Shown here: positions 58,035-64,000 of the stretch, in pieces
Layout: each line of letters opens with the position of its first letter
Position numbering within the stretch: the first letter of the stretch is position 1
DNA from: Bigelowiella natans CCMP2755
Taxonomy: Eukaryota; Cercozoa; Chlorarachniophyceae
DNA length: 64,000 nt
Assembly (NCBI GenBank): GCA_000320545.1
Contig: ADNK01000542.1
Span: 1 to 64,000, forward strand
Direction of reading: 5' to 3'
Notes under the pieces: generated by a model
What the model was told of the DNA's origin: nothing
Database searches by the model: none
Seen by the model: the letters and a program-made list of their open reading frames with translations, nothing else
Translations under genes and position numbers: made by a program

Positions 58035-59857
58035 ATGGATCGTCCAGAGACAAAGGCGCGCTCCCAACGAAGATTTAGCGAAGCTGCAGCCGCGTATGTT
58101 ACAGCTATAAATGAGCCTCTTTCGATGAAGGATTTCAAAGAAGAAAGGCCACGTTCAACATGCTGCCAAATACTGCAGATTCCTTGGCTACAGAAGAAGA
58201 TACGGCAGAAATTTCACCTCGACAACTGCTTCGAATGGGTTGTCTTCTTTATCGTGGTCGCTGCCATTCTGACGATATTCGTTAGCTATGCTGTGGTTCA
58301 AGGCAGAACTTATGTGCATGCTACAACAAATCCCACAGTGTCGGGGACCACCGTGAAGCTAAATGCCGGAGATCAGCATGAAATTTACAATTTGTTTACA
58401 TGTACCCGTGCTGGATATTCTGTAGACAATTATCGAGTGACTCTTAACAACAGGACGTGTGAGAGCAACAACGCAAGGTTGGCGGTTGGACGAGAAGAAG
58501 CACACACAAACAATGCACTACTTTCCTTATTCTACACACCACTTTCCTTATTCCATAATTTCTAACTTTTTAATTATTAACCCAGGATGATGATATTGGA
58601 TAGTGCTATTCAAGCGACGAAGCCGTATACTTGGTGTCTCGTTACCATCCAGCTTTTTACCAAAACGCAAAATGTGAATATTGTCACGAATACAGACTGT
58701 GCAATTTCTCCACCTGGCTGCAGTTTCGTGAAGGCCCCATCTAGCACATACGACTACACAGCATACTTTAACCCGAATCCTCTTTGTAGAGCCCAGCCTT
58801 ACTCGTGCACACCTACCCAACCATGTGTCTGTAGCTACCCTTGTTCAACACCTTCAGTCTCGAAATTCTACTATAAACAGCCTGGGAATCTAGGCCCTGA
58901 TACTATACCAACGTATAAGACACAACTCGACCCTATTGATATTCAAGCCGTCGATGGCAATTACTCTTGCTACTTCATGAACATTTTTGAAAATGAAAAC
59001 GAAGGAGGGCTCCCTCGTACTGTTGAAGACCCAACAAGCACTTCTCTCACAGGAGACGTAGTCCGCATCGATATCGACTTCGCAAATTACATGCCATACG
59101 ACGAATACAGGTAGAAGCATTTGTCACATATCTTCTATCACATAAAACAAATCTCACACTTTGCACCGTGCAACTCAGTCTCTGTAATGAAAAATGGACT
59201 ATCGTCAACTACCCGCCTACCAGGGACATCGGATCTATCGATTTGAACAACATCAAGATACGAAATTTATTTAACAGCGTTCGCAAATCTATCCAGCAAA
59301 GCACCGTGCGTTTCGTGCAATATCGTGATATTCACGGAACTGTCCGGAACACCGACTCTACCGTAAAATTCGTTGAACTTTACCCGTACCCCTCCTGGGA
59401 GGTCCAGCGCTACTTCAATAATGTATCTCTATACTTCGCACAGAACGATCTTCAGGTCGATGTGCCCACTTTCCAAGACCAGATTACGACAAGTATCTTC
59501 GCTTATTTCGGCGACCTATTCAATCTAGCCACGTCGTTAGTAGCGGTGATCTTCGGTGGCATGTTCTGCACGACTATTGCAACACCCATTTACTTTGCCT
59601 TTGGCCGTCGAGCACGTGCAGCGAAGAAAGCATATGAGAAAGAGACCGAAGCAGTATTGGATCACAAAGCAGCGACAAAGATGGCAAAATGTAGCCTAGG
59701 TAATCGGATATCAGAAATTAAGAGCATGCGGAGCTCTGGTGTGCTAGAACACAGCAATGTGCTGTCCGAAATGGACCTGCAACCTTATCCTACACATTGC
59801 AATGAAGATAGGACAGAGGCTGGAAGAGGCGATAAGTATAACCTACTGGCTGCATGA
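58035..59857 (+). CDS. Two-pass membrane protein with large Cys-rich ectodomain, function unknown
   Basis: Three exons with closing phases, 58035-58477, 58586-59110 and 59179-59857; 548 residues. A polar N-terminus with a CC pair is followed by one membrane helix (WVVFFIVVAAILTIFVSYAVV, about residues 75-95). Then comes a lumenal or extracellular region of about 350 residues with many Cys and possible N-glycosylation sites (NRT, NYS). A second helix follows (LFNLATSLVAVIFGGMFCTTI, about 498-518) and a basic tail with AKKAYEKETEAV. Two helices around a disulfide-rich ectodomain, both ends inside, is the topology of P2X and DEG/ENaC trimeric channels, but I cannot match the signature residues of either. 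I do not recognise the family. It might also be a structural or adhesion protein. Confidence 0.7.
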
Positions 59858-60867
59858 TTCCACATGCTACTGTTCACTTCGCTATAAATTTCAGCGTGGT
59901 AGGTGCGTCTTGTGTTGTTGCTTTCTCACGCAGCAAATGTCTTCAAGTCATTAAAATGAATGTTAACGAAATTAATAGTCACATAATTAACTAATGCATC
60001 GCATGCCGTTGAAAAAGTACTGTGCAGCAGTCATGAAACTAAAAACAATGGTGGTGTGCATGTAAACATGTAATGCACGCGACAGCCGTCGCAGCAACAA
60101 TAAGCAAACCTTGCAACGTTTTGTCCTAGAGCCCAGTACAGTCGTTGCGCATTCGCAACGAAGCATCATTGTGTCTGCAGGCATGTTGTCAATGATAGTA
60201 TAATAGAACTTTCACAATGGCGTTGCGCGTAGCTAGATAGCGCCGTGAAGCATGCATAAAGGTTTTCTTCGATCCGCCATGGCATGCCATAACATGCGCA
60301 TGCATGCACGCATGTGCGTCGCTTTTCATTCGCAATGTGATAGCGGCTCATTGCTGTCTACGCTACGCCATGTCACACATGTTCTAGCTAGATGCTGGAG
60401 AGCTGTATATAGCCTTACAGGGCTATAGAGCGTACGGAGTTTAAGGCACACATGTTCTCTAAGACATATGTGGTTTATGGAACTACTTATGTTCGCACGT
60501 GTGTACGCTATATAGCCTTACAGGGCTATAGAGCTGACAGGCCTGCTCTTACTTTCCTTTCGCTATGCAAGCGCTGCATCATGCTTTGCATATAGCATCA
60601 TATGCTCTCGTATGTGGCTGGGACGCCTAAGCTTTTCATCCCTTTTCAGCTTCAACAACTGATCGGCTGTGTAGCGCTTGTTGGCAATGTGCATGTGTCT
60701 GCATCAAGATGAATATATGAAGGCTGCTCACGCACAAATGCACTCTGTGCAGCAAAATCTGACATCATGTTACACGCATCTACGTGCATGTGCAAAGAGT
60801 GACTTGTTCATTCCATCTCATAAAGGAAGGCAACCTGGTTTTCAGTCATCTCTTCCCATTCATTTCT
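59858..60867. other. Convergent interval between two-pass membrane protein and amidohydrolase genes; palindrome island
   Basis: About 59990-60620 is rich in GCATGC, ACATGT and AGCTAG words. It contains two copies of an identical 20-nt hairpin (60408-60427 and 60511-60530). No coding exon is supported. Confidence 0.6.
60408..60530. repeat. Duplicated 20-nt hairpin
   Basis: TATAGCCTTACAGGGCTATA occurs at 60408-60427 and 60511-60530. Each copy folds with 7-bp arms TATAGCC/GGCTATA around TTACAG. Identity extends to about 26 nt. The facing flanks (GAGCGTAC and GTACGCTA) are also close to inverted copies, so the two units could form one larger cruciform. Confidence 0.85.
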
Positions 60868-61406
60868 CTAAGATCGGACGAACAATTCTGCTGCTGTTTT
60901 TCCTGCAATCTGGTCAAAATCCTTATCGCTCAAACCAACGGAATCTTGCCATGAGCGCAATGTTTGCACTGGAAACCAGAAGGGTAACGTCAGGAAGACG
61001 ATCACAATTAGTAGAAAACTACTCCAATGAAAGTAAGAGTACAAACCAGATGCGCAGTAGCCTCCATTTACGATAGCGAAAGGATAGTCTGAGCCCCACA
61101 TCAGCCTACCGAGCAAGTGTGTCACCATTATCATCATCCTTCAATATCAAGATAAAATCATGATGTACGACGTGAGGAGGGACAAAAAGCACCTGTTTGA
61201 ACCAAAATGCTTGAGCAGATCGTCCAATCGAGGCCTGAATGTTATTTCACCGCAAGAGTGTAAATATTCTCGTTATCAACGTAATCTCTGAAGATAATCT
61301 CCATATCGATTAATAGCGGGGAGGGGGAGAATGTTGTTGGTGTTGCGTAGGACGACGACGAAGCAATTGATCTAACGATGATGACGACGACGGTTATGAT
61401 TATTAC

Positions 61407-61441
<35 letters not shown>

Positions 61442-62132
61442 CAACGGTAACAAACAGTACTTGAGATCATTGTAAGGCTCTTCCTCGCCAGAGACCCGAA
61501 ACAAAGCCGACATTTTGACATAAACCTGGTAATCGTCAAGATCATATATCAGATGGATTGTTCCTGTACGACGTACGAAGCGATTAAGAACTCAAGAGTC
61601 ACAAGCGCTTGATAGCAGCAAACGAGGACGCTGTCAGCAGATAGTGCTCGATAAAGTCCTCAAACATTAGCAAAAGGATTCACAAGACAACTTGCGGGTA
61701 TTTGCTGAGAGAGAGGAGCTCCTTCCATGCCTCATCGGATACGCTGGTGCTCGGGTCTGTGCCTCCTGTGGCGGGTTGACGGAAGAAGCCTTTCCACAAT
61801 CCAAGGACAGAAGAACGGCAGAAGAGGAGAGAAGGAATCATGATTTCATTGGGGTGCTGCCGCCACATCGTTATTGTTATCATCATCATCATCATCATCA
61901 TCACCATCAACAACACGATCAACAACACCATCATCATCCGTCGTCATCTTCGGCATCCATCATCATATTGCTCTTTTCCACAGAGGCACAAAAAGCGTTT
62001 AAAAAACCAGCAGGAACACGCTTAAATACCCCAGTGATCGATTATCAGCTTTGTATCTGGAGAATGCTCCAAGAGATTCTGCAAACATCAAAAAAAGCAA
62101 ATGCTACTATATTGAATATATATGATATAGTG

Positions 62133-62167
<35 letters not shown>

Positions 62168-63459
62168 TGCATATATTCAGATCATAAACCTTGATGTCGG
62201 GCATGTGTTGGGGCAGCCCCTTGAAGCACATGACACCAACGGCCATTCCCTATGGCAGAGTATCATCAAACAATGGAAGAAGGCATCATGTAAGTTCGTT
62301 AAGAGCGTCGTATTCCTCCTTTTAGGAGGAGGCGGAAGCTGTTTTCCCTCCTTATTTAAATATCATTCAAGTTTTCTTTTAGATTAATTTCTTGAGTGAT
62401 GACCATTTCTCCAGCTTTAGCGTAAATTGCTTTCCCATTCTCATCTGACGGGTGGTTGTTATAGGCTCAGAATCAAGACCGAAGAATAGCTGCTGCTGCT
62501 GCATCATGCATTCATACGGGGGCATTTCATATCGCCCCCATCCATTATTAGATGAATCACTACACTGTGCTTGTCTCACCTGCCATACTGCCCTTCCATA
62601 GGTACGGATTGAACCTGTTGTACGTCAATCATCAAGCTATTTCTCCAACACCATCATCATCATAATCTTCGTTTCCACTCCCTCCTACTGCTTTCCTCCT
62701 TCTAATTCTGATTTTTCAGTCACCTGAGAGCTACGAATCCATCCTTTTTTAGGCCTCTCAGGTAGCCCTCTGCTTCCACCTGGGGTTGTGAACGAACACA
62801 CACAATAACGATAAAAGAAGAAGAAGAAGAAAAAGAATAAGACCAGATATCGAATATTATCGTTATTATTTGGAGTTGACAGCCGGTATCAATACTCTTA
62901 TTGTTGCGCTTGAGAGCAAGCAGCAAGAATCTTAAGAAGAGGAAGAGGGAAGAGGGAGGGGACAGAAAATGCTAGGTAGCAGCAGTAATAGACGAAGAAG
63001 AAGAAGAAGAAGAAGAAGAAGAAGAAGAAGGAGAATAGCGTTGATAAGAGCATCATTAATTGATGTACTCATTCAGTTGCAAGTACCGGATCAACGGAAG
63101 GATTTGCAAGAGCCATACCCGTGAAGAACTTGGGGTATCTGACATCGCAGCATCGATAAAATGCAAGGGGGGGTGGAGGAATGGAATGAGCTTCTCACTC
63201 CTCCATTGAATATCATCAATTTCACCGCTTGTTCACCACCTCGCGATCACAGAAGCGACGTACGAATGGTCGAATCTATAGTTTATCGGTTGGACAATAA
63301 GAGCTCCTGACACCTACAAAAAGGGGAAAGACGCAGCAAGTCATTTTCCATCCTCTACGTCGTTTCATCTGTGATGCACTCGTCATCAGTAGGCCTCTCA
63401 TGCTGGGAGATATGCGCCAACTTCTAAAGCCTTTCTGCTACTACCACTACTGCTGCTAC

Positions 63460-63493
<34 letters not shown>

Positions 63494-64000
63494 TCTACGC
63501 AATAACAATAACACAAGGCAACTGCATTGTTGATGGCTGCTTCATTGGGACCTGAGCGTTCTTCGCATTCGCAACGAACTTCTCAGCGTCGCAAATATTC
63601 CTCAGAGCATCAGGAGGCTCCTGATCACCAAGCGTCGTTTCTCAATCATGAGTCAAAGCAAATTCAAATCTGTGCCATTGCTGTTATTGATACGTGATTC
63701 TAGTAATGGTCCTTACGTTGTCATATGGATGCGGTTCTGTTCCATCGCCCCAAACGTGTATATGAGAGTCAAACGTGGCACTGACACCTGCTTTCCAACC
63801 CTTTTTCAACACCGCATACAAAGAAAAACAAGGCTGCATTAGCTCCTCTTTCCATACGCACATACCACCTCCTCCTCCCCCCCCTCCTCTTAGTTATGAC
63901 GATCATAATTCACCTTTTCCGCCCAAGCTCTAATTTCCTCCGCGCTCACGCCTTCGAATCTATTGTTATTCAAGCCCATGTCAGTAACCTATTGTGCGTG
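60868..64000 (-). CDS. Amidohydrolase (amidohydrolase-2/TIM-barrel metal hydrolase), partial
   Basis: A minus-strand multi-exon gene, stop at 60868-60870, probably continuing past the right edge. Motifs in order: FDSHIHVWGDGTEPHPYD (the H-x-H metal ligands at the start of the barrel); QEPPDALRNICDAEKFVAN; GALIVQPINYRFDHSYV; YPKFFTGMALANPSVDP; EAEGYLRGLKKDGFVALR; GLPQHMPDIK; SPDTKLIIDHWG; GFFRQPATGGTDPS; VYVKMSALFRVSG; RLMWGSDYPF (the Asp ligand late in the barrel); and DFDQIAGKTAAELF. All fit the amidohydrolase-2 group that includes decarboxylases and lactone hydrolases; the substrate is unknown. The rightmost exon (GLNNNRFEGVSAEEIRAWAE) precedes the barrel. Several introns carry GAT, CAT and GAA trinucleotide runs. 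Confidence 0.85.
62997..63030. repeat. (GAA)n microsatellite
   Basis: Purine trinucleotide run in an intron of the amidohydrolase gene; a related (CTA)n run lies at about 63437-63492. Confidence 0.92.

Noticed and set aside
1-64000. CRISPR arrays, bacterial operons, Shine-Dalgarno sites
   Set aside because: No regularly spaced direct repeats with unique spacers; genes have spliceosomal introns, so the sequence is eukaryotic nuclear.

Overview
The window looks like nuclear DNA of a unicellular photosynthetic eukaryote with a red-lineage secondary plastid and a flagellum, most likely a stramenopile (ochrophyte) alga. Three things support this. There is a fucoxanthin-type light-harvesting protein with a short hydrophobic leader. 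There is a kinesin-9 (flagellar) motor. Nearly every gene is interrupted by many short GT-AG introns. The placement is inference from these genes; no rRNA or organelle sequence is present.

Layout from left to right: a decayed Ty3/gypsy retroelement (minus) with a hairpin-rich 5' flank; RNA polymerase I subunit RPA12 (minus); splicing factor SF3B4 (plus); an 11-kb, about 36-exon gene for V-ATPase subunit a (plus), whose introns are packed with microsatellites; a DUF1244-MogA fusion of molybdenum-cofactor type (minus); tRNA-Ser(AGA); a CRAL-TRIO/Sec14 protein (plus); an intronless RING-H2 E3 ligase (minus); class II fumarase (plus); a PAP/fibrillin-like protein (minus); the LHC protein (plus); kinesin-9 (minus); pterin-4a-carbinolamine dehydratase (plus); a NicO-type metal transporter (minus); a tail-anchored protein of unknown function (plus); a PhyH-type dioxygenase (minus); a TMEM144-like sugar transporter homologue (plus); a RhoGAP protein (plus); ITPase/HAM1 (minus); a two-pass Cys-rich membrane protein (plus); and an amidohydrolase running off the right edge (minus).

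From about 20 kb onward the genes alternate plus/minus almost without exception. Divergent 5'-5' intervals are short (about 0.3-0.8 kb) and mostly plain. The 3' intervals, nearly all convergent, hold 0.5-1 kb islands dense in short perfect palindromes (GCATGC, CTAGCTAG, ACATGT, GTGCAC and longer ones up to 18 bp). This paired architecture is the most interesting unexplained signal here. The genes are mainly housekeeping and organelle functions and do not form one pathway; LHC and the fibrillin-like gene share a divergent promoter interval and could be co-regulated.

Exon boundaries were read by eye from splice signals, reading-frame phase and family conservation. Where exon phases close perfectly this is said; elsewhere boundaries are approximate.
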